The translations under genes and the position numbers were made by a program. A DNA stretch of 64,000 bases, taken from positions 1 to 64,000 of the forward strand of contig JBGSJV010000010.1 of the NCBI GenBank assembly GCA_041741535.1. The letters are read 5' to 3'. Below the pieces are notes generated by a model. The model was not told the origin of the DNA and made no database searches. It was given only the letters and a program-made list of their open reading frames with translations. Source of the stretch: M30B19 sp041741535. Lineage in GTDB: Bacteria; Planctomycetota; Planctomycetia; Pirellulales; Pirellulaceae. This document shows, one piece after another, positions 18,506-27,330 of this stretch; the first letter of the stretch is position 1; every line of letters starts with the position of its first letter.

Positions 18506-19237
18506 ATGCCCATCGAGATTGTTTGCGGAAACTGCGAAAACTCGTTTGGTGTGGAGGCCGCCTGGGCTGGATTGATCGTCGAATGTCCGTTTTGTCGGGC
18601 GGCCGTTCAAGTTCCCGATGAAGTCGCGTCGTTTGTTGATCTGCCGAACGATGACACGGCAACTCCGACGGAATCTCCTCCCGCGTCGGTTGATCGTGAT
18701 CTCGTAGAACCACCCCGCAAAACTTCTAAAAATGGCCCCAGCTCCAAGCGTTCGACGTCGCGACCGAACCGACGTCCCACGAAGAACGCTCCTCTTCCGG
18801 AGCCGGATCTTGCCGACACCCAGCCGGTCCCTTCGTTGGAATCTATCTCGACGGCACCCTCGACCGAAATGCCGACGGTCGCCGTTGGTCCCACTATCCA
18901 TCCCACGACGACGCCTGCGGTTCTGCCCGCGGTTGTGCCCGAGCCATCGACCGAGCCCGATCTAGTTTCAGCGAACCGACCCGCAACGGACATCGACTCC
19001 TTCCCACTGCCCGATTGGACGGTGCCGCCCGTATGTCCATGGCTGTTGGAGGCCAATGCCACCGCCGAGATCCGCGTAACGGTTCGCGCGGGATTGACGA
19101 CGATCAACTACCACGGTCAAAAAATGGTATTGCGAGACCAACCGGAAACCGTGAATTGGTATGGCCGTCTGACCTTTGGCATGTCGATCGTGACGTTGGC
19201 CGCGTTGCTGACTTGGCTTTACTACGTTTATCGATAA
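18506..19237 (+). CDS. Zinc-ribbon protein with C-terminal membrane anchor
   Basis: 243 residues. The start MPIEIVCGNCENSFGVEAAW has a treble-clef type zinc ribbon, with CGNC at about 7-10 and CPFC at about 27-30, similar to the MJ0042-type fingers at the N-terminus of many planctomycete and myxobacterial membrane proteins. The middle is Pro/Thr/Glu-rich and disordered. The end (WYGRLTFGMSIVTLAALLTWLYYVYR) is one membrane segment. ATG at 18506 was chosen as the first codon of the zinc finger; AAGGAG lies 14 bases upstream. It ends 10 bp before the next gene and is probably coupled to it. Confidence 0.7.
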   Translation: MPIEIVCGNCENSFGVEAAWAGLIVECPFCRAAVQVPDEVASFVDLPNDDTATPTESPPASVDRDLVEPPRKTSKNGPSSKRSTSRPNRRPTKNAPLPEPDLADTQPVPSLESISTAPSTEMPTVAVGPTIHPTTTPAVLPAVVPEPSTEPDLVSANRPATDIDSFPLPDWTVPPVCPWLLEANATAEIRVTVRAGLTTINYHGQKMVLRDQPETVNWYGRLTFGMSIVTLAALLTWLYYVYR

Positions 19238-19247
19238 AGGGATTGGC

Positions 19248-20864
19248 ATGAACTCCACCACCGAAATGCAGCCCAACTGGAACCAGCACAGCCCAACGGA
19301 TTGGGATGTGGTGATTGTCGGCAGTGGTCACAATGCCTTGGTGGCTGCCGGTTATTTGGCACAAGCGGGACGTTCTGTTCTGGTCCTCGAGAAAAATGAT
19401 TATCTAGGCGGTGCGACCACCTCGCAGCGAGTCTTTCCGGACTACGACGCGCGTCTATCACGTTACGCGTATTTGATCTCGCTGTTACCACAACAGATCA
19501 TGACGGACTTGTCACTCGACTTCACGACCCGCCGGCGCCAAGTTGCCTCTTATACTCCGTGGACATCACCAACCGGAGAAGATCGCGGCTTGCTGCTATG
19601 GAACGATTCGCCCGAGAAATCGCGGCAATCCTTGCGTGAGCTAAGTGGCGATGATTCTGCGTGGCAAGGTTATCAAAAACTGCTGCAGTTGGAGTCGGCC
19701 ATCGCGGAATTGGCGTGGCCAACTTTGCTGCAGCCACTGCAACATCGGGACTGGTTTCGCCAACAACTCCACACCGCAGAACAAAAACAAGCCTGGGAAG
19801 CGTTTGTCGAACGGCCGCTGGGGTGTGTCTTGGAAGAGTTGGTCCAGGACGATGTTCTTCGCGGCCTGCTGTTGACCGACGGAAAGATTGGCGTCTTTAC
19901 ACATCCGCACGACCCAACCTTGCTGCAAAATCGCTGTTTTCTCTATCATGTGATTGGCGGAGGAACCGGCGAATGGCGAGTCCCCGTCGGTGGCATGCAA
20001 GCCATGGTGGAAGCGTTGACGAATCGCTGCTTGGCCTTAGGCGTTCGCTGTTTGGTCAATGCCCCCGTCCATTCGGTACAACGGGGAGCGAAGACTCACG
20101 AAGTCAGTTTCGATTATCAAGACAAGTCGTACACCGTCCGAGCCAAGCGAGTCCTGATCAATGCCGGGCCGCGCACGTTTGCGAAATTATTGGACGAGCC
20201 CTACGCGCCGCAGCCGACCGACGAAGGCTCCGTGATCAAGATGAACATGTTGCTGCGCCGCTTGCCACAGGTTAAAGCTGCCGGCGTGAGTCCCGAACAA
20301 GCGTTTTGCGGTTCACTGCATTTGGATGAAAGTTACCAGCAAATGGCGCAATCGTATACCGTTGCCAGCCGAGGGCAAGTGCCAATCCCGCCTCCGTGTG
20401 AAGTCTATTGCCATACTTTGACCGACGGCTCCATCTTGTCACCGGACCTGTTGGCTCAAGGGTACCACACGCTGACCTTGTTCGGTTTGGATATGCCGTA
20501 TCGCCTGTTTCACGAGGATCACGATGCGCGGAAAACGCAAGTTCGCGAACTGTACTTGGACGCTTTGGACAAGATGTGTCGCGAGTCGTTCCGCGACTGT
20601 TTGGCGCTGGACCGCAATGGACAACCGTGCATCGAATTAAAAACACCGCAAGATCTGGAGCGGGACGTTGACTTGGACCTCGGGAACATCTTTCACAACA
20701 CGCTCAGTTGGTTTTTCACAGACGATGCTGAACAGGTGGGACAGTGGGGTGTGGAGACCAAGTACACGGGAATCTATCGAGCCGGTTCGTCGGCCGCCCG
20801 TGGCGGCGCCGTGAGCGGCATCCCCGGCTACAACGCTGCCCGCTGCGTGTTGCAGCAATGGTAG
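19248..20864 (+). CDS. FAD-dependent oxidoreductase, PYROXD2/CrtI-like
   Basis: 538 residues. N-terminal Rossmann motif DVVIVGSGHNALVAAGYLAQAG with the acidic ribose-binding end VLVLEKNDYLGGATTS (about 15-55), and a C-terminal FAD-contact motif GSSAARGGAVSGIPGYNAARCVL, as in phytoene desaturases and carotenoid isomerases. The middle part (LSRYAYLISLLPQQI) is closer to the PYROXD2 group than to true CrtI. No other carotenoid genes are adjacent, so a desaturase/isomerase role is not assigned. SD-like AGGG precedes the ATG. Confidence 0.85.
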   Translation: MNSTTEMQPNWNQHSPTDWDVVIVGSGHNALVAAGYLAQAGRSVLVLEKNDYLGGATTSQRVFPDYDARLSRYAYLISLLPQQIMTDLSLDFTTRRRQVASYTPWTSPTGEDRGLLLWNDSPEKSRQSLRELSGDDSAWQGYQKLLQLESAIAELAWPTLLQPLQHRDWFRQQLHTAEQKQAWEAFVERPLGCVLEELVQDDVLRGLLLTDGKIGVFTHPHDPTLLQNRCFLYHVIGGGTGEWRVPVGGMQAMVEALTNRCLALGVRCLVNAPVHSVQRGAKTHEVSFDYQDKSYTVRAKRVLINAGPRTFAKLLDEPYAPQPTDEGSVIKMNMLLRRLPQVKAAGVSPEQAFCGSLHLDESYQQMAQSYTVASRGQVPIPPPCEVYCHTLTDGSILSPDLLAQGYHTLTLFGLDMPYRLFHEDHDARKTQVRELYLDALDKMCRESFRDCLALDRNGQPCIELKTPQDLERDVDLDLGNIFHNTLSWFFTDDAEQVGQWGVETKYTGIYRAGSSAARGGAVSGIPGYNAARCVLQQW

Positions 20865-20954
20865 AAATGAAGGTCGCGGCAGTTGCCAGGCATGGGTTGC
20901 CGCCGCCAACGAGGCCACGCGGAGTGTCGCCGCGTTGTATTCCAATGCCGCGCC

Positions 20955-21043
20955 TTTGTCCTAAAAGGGGTTTGCCCCTTTAGTGGGCACGCACCATCAC
21001 GAACAAAAAAGACACGAACGGACAGGGACAAACCCCTTTTGGA
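20955..21043. repeat. AAGGGG-TTTG-CCC inverted repeat (REP-like), copy 1
   Basis: Left arm TCCTAAAAGGGGTTTGCCCC at 20959-20978; right arm GGGACAAACCCCTTTTGGA at 21025-21043, which is its near-perfect reverse complement. Spacer about 46 bp. It forms the leader of the thioesterase gene (start 21063). Related in core to the pair at 48522-48618. Confidence 0.75.
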
Positions 21044-21062
21044 ATCACGACGAGGAATAGAA

Positions 21063-21434
21063 ATGCAAACTTACAAGTTGGTCATGCCCGGCGATCTCAA
21101 TCACTACGGGTTTTTGTTCGGCGGAAATCTGCTGAAATGGGTCGATGAAGTCGCTTGGATTGCCGCGACTCTTCACTACCCGGGCATGCATTTCGTAACG
21201 GTGGCTATCGATAACGTGCAGTTCAAGAAGAGCATTCGCCAAGGATCCATCCTGCGGTTCGAATGCCATCTTCAACGACAGGGCAACACCAGCGTTCAGT
21301 TCAATGTGGAAGTCTTCCGCAATTCGCCCGAAGAAGTGGAGAACGCGGAAGTGGTGTTCTCGACCGTCGTGACCATGGTTCGAGTGGATGACCGTGGCCA
21401 AAAAGTTTCCTTGGATGCCGTGGTGAAAGCATGA
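21063..21434 (+). CDS. Hotdog-fold acyl-CoA thioesterase
   Basis: 123 residues, typical size for a single hotdog domain. NHYGFLFGGNLLKWVDEVAWIAA (about 13-35) matches the catalytic strand-helix of YciA/acyl-CoA hydrolase-type thioesterases (N/D, G and D/E positions kept). GAGG lies 8 bases before the ATG at 21063; the frame extends upstream into repeat sequence, which I excluded. It overlaps the next gene by 4 bp (ATGA), so the two are translationally coupled. Substrate length is unknown. Confidence 0.85.
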   Translation: MQTYKLVMPGDLNHYGFLFGGNLLKWVDEVAWIAATLHYPGMHFVTVAIDNVQFKKSIRQGSILRFECHLQRQGNTSVQFNVEVFRNSPEEVENAEVVFSTVVTMVRVDDRGQKVSLDAVVKA

Positions 21435-22657
21435 TCAAGAACTTCCAAAATGACCTCGCCTTCCTGCAGCAACATACCGACACAATCGTCTTGGGCGATC
21501 CAGGACAAGCAGCGTTGCTACTGGCGCCAGCCTATCAAGGCCGCGTGATGACCTCCACGGCCGGTGGAGCAGCCGACCACAGCTTTGGTTGGATCAATTA
21601 CGACTTGATTCGTCACGGCAAAGTTGTCCCGCAAATCAATCTGTACGGTGGCGAGGAACGCTTCTGGCTGGCTCCTGAAGGAGGACGGTTTTCCATCTTC
21701 TTCCCGCCCGCGAAGCTCCATGACCCGTTGGACTTTGCGACATGGCGAGTGCCAACCTGCATCGACACGGATCCGTTTCAAGTGGTTGAAGTCGGGCCAC
21801 GGTTCGCCGTTTTCGCTCATCAAGCCAGCCTGCAAAACCGCGCCGGAACGGAGTTTCATCTCGGCTTCGAACGACGCGTCCAATTGCTTGACGCAACCGA
21901 AGTCGCTACGGCCATCGATGGTGAAGCATCCTGTCTGGACGGCGTCGCCATGGTTGCTCATCAAAGCGAAAACACCCTGCGCAACCTGGGTGAAGTCGCC
22001 TGGAGACCAGAAACGGGATTGATGTCGATTTGGGTCTTGGGGATGAATGCCCCGTCCCCACAAGCGACTCTGATCGTGCCGTACCAGCATCGCGGGGTCG
22101 CTGCGGCCGAACCCATTGTCAACGCCGATTATTTTGGTGTGTTGGGACCGGATCGCTTGCGGGTCGATCGGGAGCAGCACGTGATCCTGCTCCGCGGTGA
22201 CGGCGAGTTTCGGAGCAAGTTGGGTTTAACCCACCCGCGCGCGAAACCGTTTCTAGCCGCGTGGGACCAACAGCGACAAGTGTTTACATTGGTCCAATAC
22301 AAATTACCGGCGATGTCGCCGATGTTCGACACCAGTACCGGCAGACGCGACGACGGTTTGGTGCAATCGTCCGACCGCATCGCCTACGTCAACAATCTAT
22401 GGCGAGTCGTGGACGACGAATATCGTGGAGATGTGATCAACGGCTACAACGACGGCCCCAACGAATCCGGCGGCAAGCTGGGCGGATTCTTCGAACTCGA
22501 GTCTCTGAGCCCGGCTCTGGCACTCGCGCCGCAACAAGCGTACACCCACACGCATCTCACTGTCCACTTGGAGGCAAACACTCCGGCGGCGTTTGCAAAA
22601 GTGGACGCATTGTGCCAGCGACTGTGTGGCGTTTCACTGACGGCGATTCGCTTCTAG
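21431..22657 (+). CDS. DUF6786-like protein, function unknown
   Basis: 408 residues, no signal peptide. From memory it resembles proteins labelled DUF6786: a beta-rich fold with GRVMTSTAGGAADHSFGWINYDLI near the start, LYGGEERFWLAPEGGRFSIFF at about 75-95, and NGYNDGPNESGGKLGGFFELESLSPALAL near the end. These features recall galactose-mutarotase-like beta-sandwiches, so a carbohydrate role is possible but unproven. It starts inside the stop codon of the thioesterase gene. A tandem repeat array follows its stop. Confidence 0.6.
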   Translation: MIKNFQNDLAFLQQHTDTIVLGDPGQAALLLAPAYQGRVMTSTAGGAADHSFGWINYDLIRHGKVVPQINLYGGEERFWLAPEGGRFSIFFPPAKLHDPLDFATWRVPTCIDTDPFQVVEVGPRFAVFAHQASLQNRAGTEFHLGFERRVQLLDATEVATAIDGEASCLDGVAMVAHQSENTLRNLGEVAWRPETGLMSIWVLGMNAPSPQATLIVPYQHRGVAAAEPIVNADYFGVLGPDRLRVDREQHVILLRGDGEFRSKLGLTHPRAKPFLAAWDQQRQVFTLVQYKLPAMSPMFDTSTGRRDDGLVQSSDRIAYVNNLWRVVDDEYRGDVINGYNDGPNESGGKLGGFFELESLSPALALAPQQAYTHTHLTVHLEANTPAAFAKVDALCQRLCGVSLTAIRF

Positions 22658-22685
22658 TGCTTTGTCAACGTCTAAATTTAGGGTC

Positions 22686-22910
22686 GGGTCTGGTAAAGGT
22701 GTCAGGAGTCAATTGCCGGTACGGCCCATCGGGTGCTTCGCACAATTGACTCCTGGGTCTGGTAAAGGTGTCAGGAGTCAATTGCCGGTACGGCCCATCG
22801 GGTGCTTCGCACAATGGACTCCTGGGTCTGGTAAAGGTGTCAGGAGTCAATTGCCGGTACGGCCCATCGGGAGCTTCGCACAATTGACTCCTGACACCTT
22901 TACCAGACCC
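22686..22910. repeat. 69-bp unit repeated three times, ending in a perfect 30-bp inverted repeat
   Basis: Units begin GGGTCTGGTAAAGGTGTCAG at 22686, 22755 and 22824. Each unit contains the inverted pair GGAGTCAATTG and CAATTGACTCC (one copy has a single change). In the last unit the inversion extends to 30 perfect bp (22824-22853 with 22881-22910). The array lies between two convergent genes. Because 69 is divisible by 3 it is open as a repeated 23-residue peptide in several frames; I do not regard this as coding. Confidence 0.92.
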
Positions 22911-22933
22911 TAAGTTGTGGATTTGACAAAACA

Positions 22934-25900
22934 CTAGTTTTTCGAAATGGTTTCGTCCAAGTTCAATAACACCCGAGCGATCAACGACCACGCGGCCACA
23001 TCCTGCGGCGTGCAACCCGCAGGAAGGTCCGGCAAGCGGTTCTCGCCGGTGCTGATGGGTTTGGGGTCCAACCATCCTTCCGCCAATCGTTGTCGTTGTT
23101 GTTGAACCAAACTCATCAAGGCCGACATTTCGTCGGGACTTGGCGAACGTGACGTGCACAGTTCAAATCCATAGGTTGCGCGCAATTCGTCGGTGGCTCC
23201 CCCTTCGCGCAAGATCCGTAATCCAAGACCACGCGCCGCTTCGGTAAAGATGGTCTCGTTTAGTCCGGTCAGCGCCGCCAACGGCGTGTTGGAACGCACG
23301 CGTTGCACGCAAGCGGTGTCTCCGTTCGGTGCATCGAAGTTGCTCGTGACCGGGTCGGGCATCGAGCGTTTGCGGAACCCATAAACGGTTCGCCGATAAC
23401 GATCGTCACCGGTCGCGGCCGTCCAATAACCAGGGTAAACGTAATTGTAGTCCAACACATTTTGCGGCACGGGTGGGATCACGCCCGGACCACCCATCTT
23501 CAAAGACAACAATCCCGAAGTTGCCAAAGCAATATCTCGCACGACCTCGGCATCGGCCCGAAACCGAGGGCCTCGGGCTAACCAGCGATTGGTCGGGTCC
23601 CGCTGAAGAATCTCCGTCGTGCAACGCGAATCTTGGCGATAGGTGTGGCTCGTCACAATCAGGCGCAAAATCTCTTTCTGACTCCAGCCTCGATTCATGA
23701 ACTCCACGGCGAGCCAATCCAACAACTCCAAATGTTCGGGCACCGCCGCGCGCGTACCAAAGTCTTCGGGGGTTGCCACAATTCCTTGCCCATACAGAGC
23801 TTGCCAGATTCGATTGACCGCGACACGGGCCGCCAACGGCGACTGTCGATCGACCAACCACCGGGCAAACTGGAGTCGAGGCGGTTCCGTCGCGACCTGC
23901 GAAACCGGCGGCAGAAACGCAGGTGTATGCGGAGCAATGGGCGTCGTCGGCGAGTTCCATTGCCCTCGTTCCAAATGATACGTACGACGAGCGGTTTCGG
24001 TTGGTCGTTCTAACAAGTGGAACACCGACGTTTGCGCGACGGGAAATCGGGCCCAATGTTCGTCAATTCGCTGATTGAACTCGGCCAGTTCCATTTGCGA
24101 CTGGCGCCAAGCCGTAAACAACGTGTCTTGTTGCGATGAGCTCAACGCTTCCCAGGGCGCCGTTGCCGGCTCCCATTGCCTAACCACTTGCTGCGCGTGA
24201 AGGGCGACCGCTGGTGTCGCGGGATTCGCGTCGCTTGTCAAACTGACGCGGCAACAACCAACCATGTTGTTCATGCGCAAGACGATTTTGGTTTGCGTGC
24301 CGGCGGGATAACTTAATGGCTGAGCAAATTGCACGACCGCTACAGAACCTTGGTTTCGCCGTCCGATCCCGCGATCCGCTTGCCACCACTGCGCATCATT
24401 GCCATCGATTAGAAACGCGACCGGCCCGCTCTTTTGCTTGCCTTCTTGATGGCTTTGTTCCGGTTCGGACCAATCCGCGCTCGCTTGGACCAACGATTCT
24501 TTCTGCCATTCTTGCTCACCCTGTTTGGTCCAAAACTCCAGTTCCAAGATCCCCCAAGTGCCAACTTCGCTTCTTCCTGGGCCCCGGAATGGCAAATCAC
24601 CGTGGGTCAACACTTCCAATTGCAACCCGGTGATCCCTTGCAAGTCCGGCGTGGCCAAGAAATAAACGTCGCCACTGGTGTGCCCCAGCATCAGGATCGA
24701 ATGATCGGGCAATTGCACGGGATGGTTCAAGCCGCTGAGGCTCCCCATATCGTCCATGCGAACCGGTTGCCATTGGCCAAGTTTTGCTTGAACCTCCGCC
24801 ACCCAGGACTGCAATTCGGTTCGCCAAGATGGCCGGCTCGATCGCAAGCGGTCCTCTTCCTCGCCAATAACTCGCAGTACTTCCTGCCGCTGTTGTAATT
24901 GCTCCTCGGAGTAGATCCAAGATTGAGCTTCATAACTATTGTTCAGGAACGCAAACATGCCGAAATACTCGGTATGTGTCAGCGGATCGAACTTGTGAGA
25001 ATGGCATTGAGCGCATTGGGTCGTCAGTCCCAACACGGCCTTGCCGAGACAATCGACCCGATCGAACATCTCGACCATGCGGAATTCCTCCGGGACGATT
25101 GCACCTTCTTCGTTCAGCATGCTATTGCGTAAAAAGCCTGTGGCGACGATTTGGTCTTGGCTGGCATTAGGCAACAAGTCGCCGGCGATTTGTTCCACAA
25201 TAAACTCATCATAAGGTTGGTCGCGATTGAAGGATCGAATGACCCAATCACGCCAAATCCATTGTTCCCGGCGCATGTCTTTCTCGTAGCCGTTGGTATC
25301 GGAGTATCGCGCGGCGTCCAACCACAGCCGCGCCCATTTTTCGCCGTACTGCGGTCGGGCCAAGAGTTCCTCGACGGTTTGTTCATGCCCCACTTCCAAG
25401 TATCGTTGGACCTCGGCCGGAGACGGCGGCAGTCCGATCAGGTCCAAATACAACCGCCGAGCCAGCTGCGAAGCCGGGGCCGGTGGATTGGGCTCCCATC
25501 CCTGCTTCAGAAGTTGCTTGAGTACCAAGCGATCGATCGGATGACCCTCGCGCGAAGTCTTGGTGTTTGCTGATTCGATCTTGGAAAGTGTCGGAGCAAC
25601 TTGCTCGGATTCGTGTGTTGTCGCATCTGCAGCGGGACCTGTCGCATCGGGCCAAGTCCGATCCGGAAGCGGTGGCTGGACAGGCGGAGTAAAGGCCCAG
25701 TGTTCGGTATACACAGCCCCCTCCGCAATCCATTGCCGAAGCAGTTCGCGTTGCTGATTACTAAGTGGCCGCTGAGCGTCAGGCGGCGGCATCATTAGAC
25801 CCGGCTCGTCGCTGGCGATGCGTGTCAGCATTTCACTGTGGTCCACCTCGCTAGGAGAAATGGCAGGGACTCCGGAATCGCCGCCAATCAACGCGGCCTC

Positions 25901-26119
25901 GCGTTGATCCAGTCGCAACCCGCCCGCCCGCGTGCCTTCATCCATGCCGTGACAGTTGAAACAATGGTCGCTCAAAATCGGCAAGATCTGACGGCGAAAG
26001 TCGACCGCTGTTTCTTGGGCGCCGAGAGTCGATGTCCTGGAGACAGCGAACAAGATCGCTAACCATAAACCGGACCGCAGGAACTTTGGAGAAATAGATT
26101 GCCAAGATAGGTAGGTCAT
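22934..26119 (-). CDS. Exported PSD1 / DUF1549 / DUF1553 cytochrome protein
   Basis: Planctomycete-type multidomain exported protein. A signal segment (about 15-36 after the ATG) is followed by a cytochrome c-like PSD1 domain with haem motif CFNCHG, then a linker with WAFTPP, DUF1549 (PIDRLVLKQLLKQGWEPNPPA, YLDLIGLPPSPAE, AQCHSHKFDPLTHTEYFGMFAFLNN) and DUF1553 near the C-terminus (RVAVNRIWQALYGQGIVATPEDFG). A beta-sandwich of about 250 residues (LQGITGLQLEVLTHGDLP, TQTKIVLRMNN) is inserted between them. ATG at 26119 is preferred over the TTG at 26161. In related genomes such genes usually pair with a DUF1501 gene; here the neighbours are unrelated. The reaction is unknown. Confidence 0.88.
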   Translation of the reverse strand: MTYLSWQSISPKFLRSGLWLAILFAVSRTSTLGAQETAVDFRRQILPILSDHCFNCHGMDEGTRAGGLRLDQREAALIGGDSGVPAISPSEVDHSEMLTRIASDEPGLMMPPPDAQRPLSNQQRELLRQWIAEGAVYTEHWAFTPPVQPPLPDRTWPDATGPAADATTHESEQVAPTLSKIESANTKTSREGHPIDRLVLKQLLKQGWEPNPPAPASQLARRLYLDLIGLPPSPAEVQRYLEVGHEQTVEELLARPQYGEKWARLWLDAARYSDTNGYEKDMRREQWIWRDWVIRSFNRDQPYDEFIVEQIAGDLLPNASQDQIVATGFLRNSMLNEEGAIVPEEFRMVEMFDRVDCLGKAVLGLTTQCAQCHSHKFDPLTHTEYFGMFAFLNNSYEAQSWIYSEEQLQQRQEVLRVIGEEEDRLRSSRPSWRTELQSWVAEVQAKLGQWQPVRMDDMGSLSGLNHPVQLPDHSILMLGHTSGDVYFLATPDLQGITGLQLEVLTHGDLPFRGPGRSEVGTWGILELEFWTKQGEQEWQKESLVQASADWSEPEQSHQEGKQKSGPVAFLIDGNDAQWWQADRGIGRRNQGSVAVVQFAQPLSYPAGTQTKIVLRMNNMVGCCRVSLTSDANPATPAVALHAQQVVRQWEPATAPWEALSSSQQDTLFTAWRQSQMELAEFNQRIDEHWARFPVAQTSVFHLLERPTETARRTYHLERGQWNSPTTPIAPHTPAFLPPVSQVATEPPRLQFARWLVDRQSPLAARVAVNRIWQALYGQGIVATPEDFGTRAAVPEHLELLDWLAVEFMNRGWSQKEILRLIVTSHTYRQDSRCTTEILQRDPTNRWLARGPRFRADAEVVRDIALATSGLLSLKMGGPGVIPPVPQNVLDYNYVYPGYWTAATGDDRYRRTVYGFRKRSMPDPVTSNFDAPNGDTACVQRVRSNTPLAALTGLNETIFTEAARGLGLRILREGGATDELRATYGFELCTSRSPSPDEMSALMSLVQQQRQRLAEGWLDPKPISTGENRLPDLPAGCTPQDVAAWSLIARVLLNLDETISKN

Positions 26120-26313
26120 CGAATGACTCGTTAGTGGTTTTCGAGAGTCGGTGGGGTTCAAGAGTCGGCGGGAGCCACGGCAGAAACGATTCGTGTTCCG
26201 CCGTCCTGCCCGTAGATTTTCGTTTCTGCAGCGAGTAAAGTCAACTCGCGAGGGGAGCCAAGGCCGAATGTCTACGAATGTCCAAACGATAACTCCGATT
26301 TGAAAGGCTACCG

Positions 26314-27315
26314 ATGCAATACTCAGCCTCCCGCCATCCGATTTTTCGTGTGTCGTTTCAATGCTGCTGCGCGATCGCTTGGAGTGTGACCGTCGGATTG
26401 GTCGCTGTGATTGTAAGTGGATCGGTTTCCGCCGGAACTTGGCAAGACGAATCGGGAGCCAAAGCGACCGACGCCAACGTGAAACAGGATCTTCGCGTGA
26501 TGAGCTTTAATATTCGATACGGAACCGCCAACGATGGCCCAAATCATTGGGACCGGCGTCAAGAATTCGTGGTCGAAACAATTGCCGCGTTCCAGCCAGA
26601 TTTGTTGGGCACCCAAGAAACTTTGGCGTTTCAACGGGACTTTCTGGCGAAACAACTGACCGACTACGATCACTTGGGGGTCGGACGCGACGATGGTCAA
26701 GAGGCGGGTGAAATGATGGCCATCTACTGGAGGCGAGAACGATTTGAAAAGCTCGACAGCGGGCACTTTTGGTTGAGCGAACATCCGGAAGCCATTGGCA
26801 GCAAGTCGTGGGACTCGTCCCTGCCGCGCATGGTGACGTGGGTCAAACTGCAAGATCGACACCAGCCCACGGCCAAACCCATTCTGTGGTTCAACACACA
26901 CTTTGACCATCGCGGGCAACAAGCCAGATTAGAATCGGCCAAACTGCTTCGCAAAAAGATTTTGGATTCGGCTGCGGAGTCGCTGATTGTCGTCACTGGC
27001 GATTTTAACGCGGGCGAAGACAGTCCACCGTACGCCGCCCTGTTTGCGCCGGTCGAATTGGGCCAGCCCCAGATCGTTGATTCTTACCGAACGCAACATC
27101 CGCAGCGCACGGGCGACGAAGGGACGTTTTCCGGTTTTGACGTGACCGCAACCAAGGGTGATCGCATCGATTGGTTAGCCGTTTGTGATCGCTGGCAGAT
27201 TGTTTCAGCGGACATCGATCGACGACAAAATGACGGTCGAACTCCGTCGGATCACTTCCCCATCAACGCTGTCCTGCGTTTTCCGAATCACTCCGTCGAG
27301 CAAGCGACGAAATAA
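26314..27315 (+). CDS. Exported endonuclease/exonuclease/phosphatase-fold enzyme
   Basis: 333 residues with an N-terminal hydrophobic signal (about 15-41). EEP motifs: VMSFNIRYG (62-70), the metal-binding Glu in LGTQETLAFQ, the His in FNTHFDHRG, TGDFNAGEDSPPY, RIDWLAV and the final SDHFPI. These are the residues of Mg-dependent phosphodiesterases such as exonuclease III, DNase I and sphingomyelinases. Being exported, a role in phosphate or nucleic acid scavenging is plausible. Converges with the next gene with a 15-bp gap. Confidence 0.85.
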   Translation: MQYSASRHPIFRVSFQCCCAIAWSVTVGLVAVIVSGSVSAGTWQDESGAKATDANVKQDLRVMSFNIRYGTANDGPNHWDRRQEFVVETIAAFQPDLLGTQETLAFQRDFLAKQLTDYDHLGVGRDDGQEAGEMMAIYWRRERFEKLDSGHFWLSEHPEAIGSKSWDSSLPRMVTWVKLQDRHQPTAKPILWFNTHFDHRGQQARLESAKLLRKKILDSAAESLIVVTGDFNAGEDSPPYAALFAPVELGQPQIVDSYRTQHPQRTGDEGTFSGFDVTATKGDRIDWLAVCDRWQIVSADIDRRQNDGRTPSDHFPINAVLRFPNHSVEQATK

Positions 27316-27330
27316 GTGACGCCGACGAGA

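Noticed and set aside
22686..22910. Possible CRISPR array
   Set aside because: The units are contiguous, with no unique spacers, the repeat is 69 bp, and there are no cas genes.
22662..23159. Repeat peptides open on both strands over the 69-bp array
   Set aside because: The frames are open only because the unit length is divisible by three; the sequence is palindromic DNA and no start signal or known motif supports translation.
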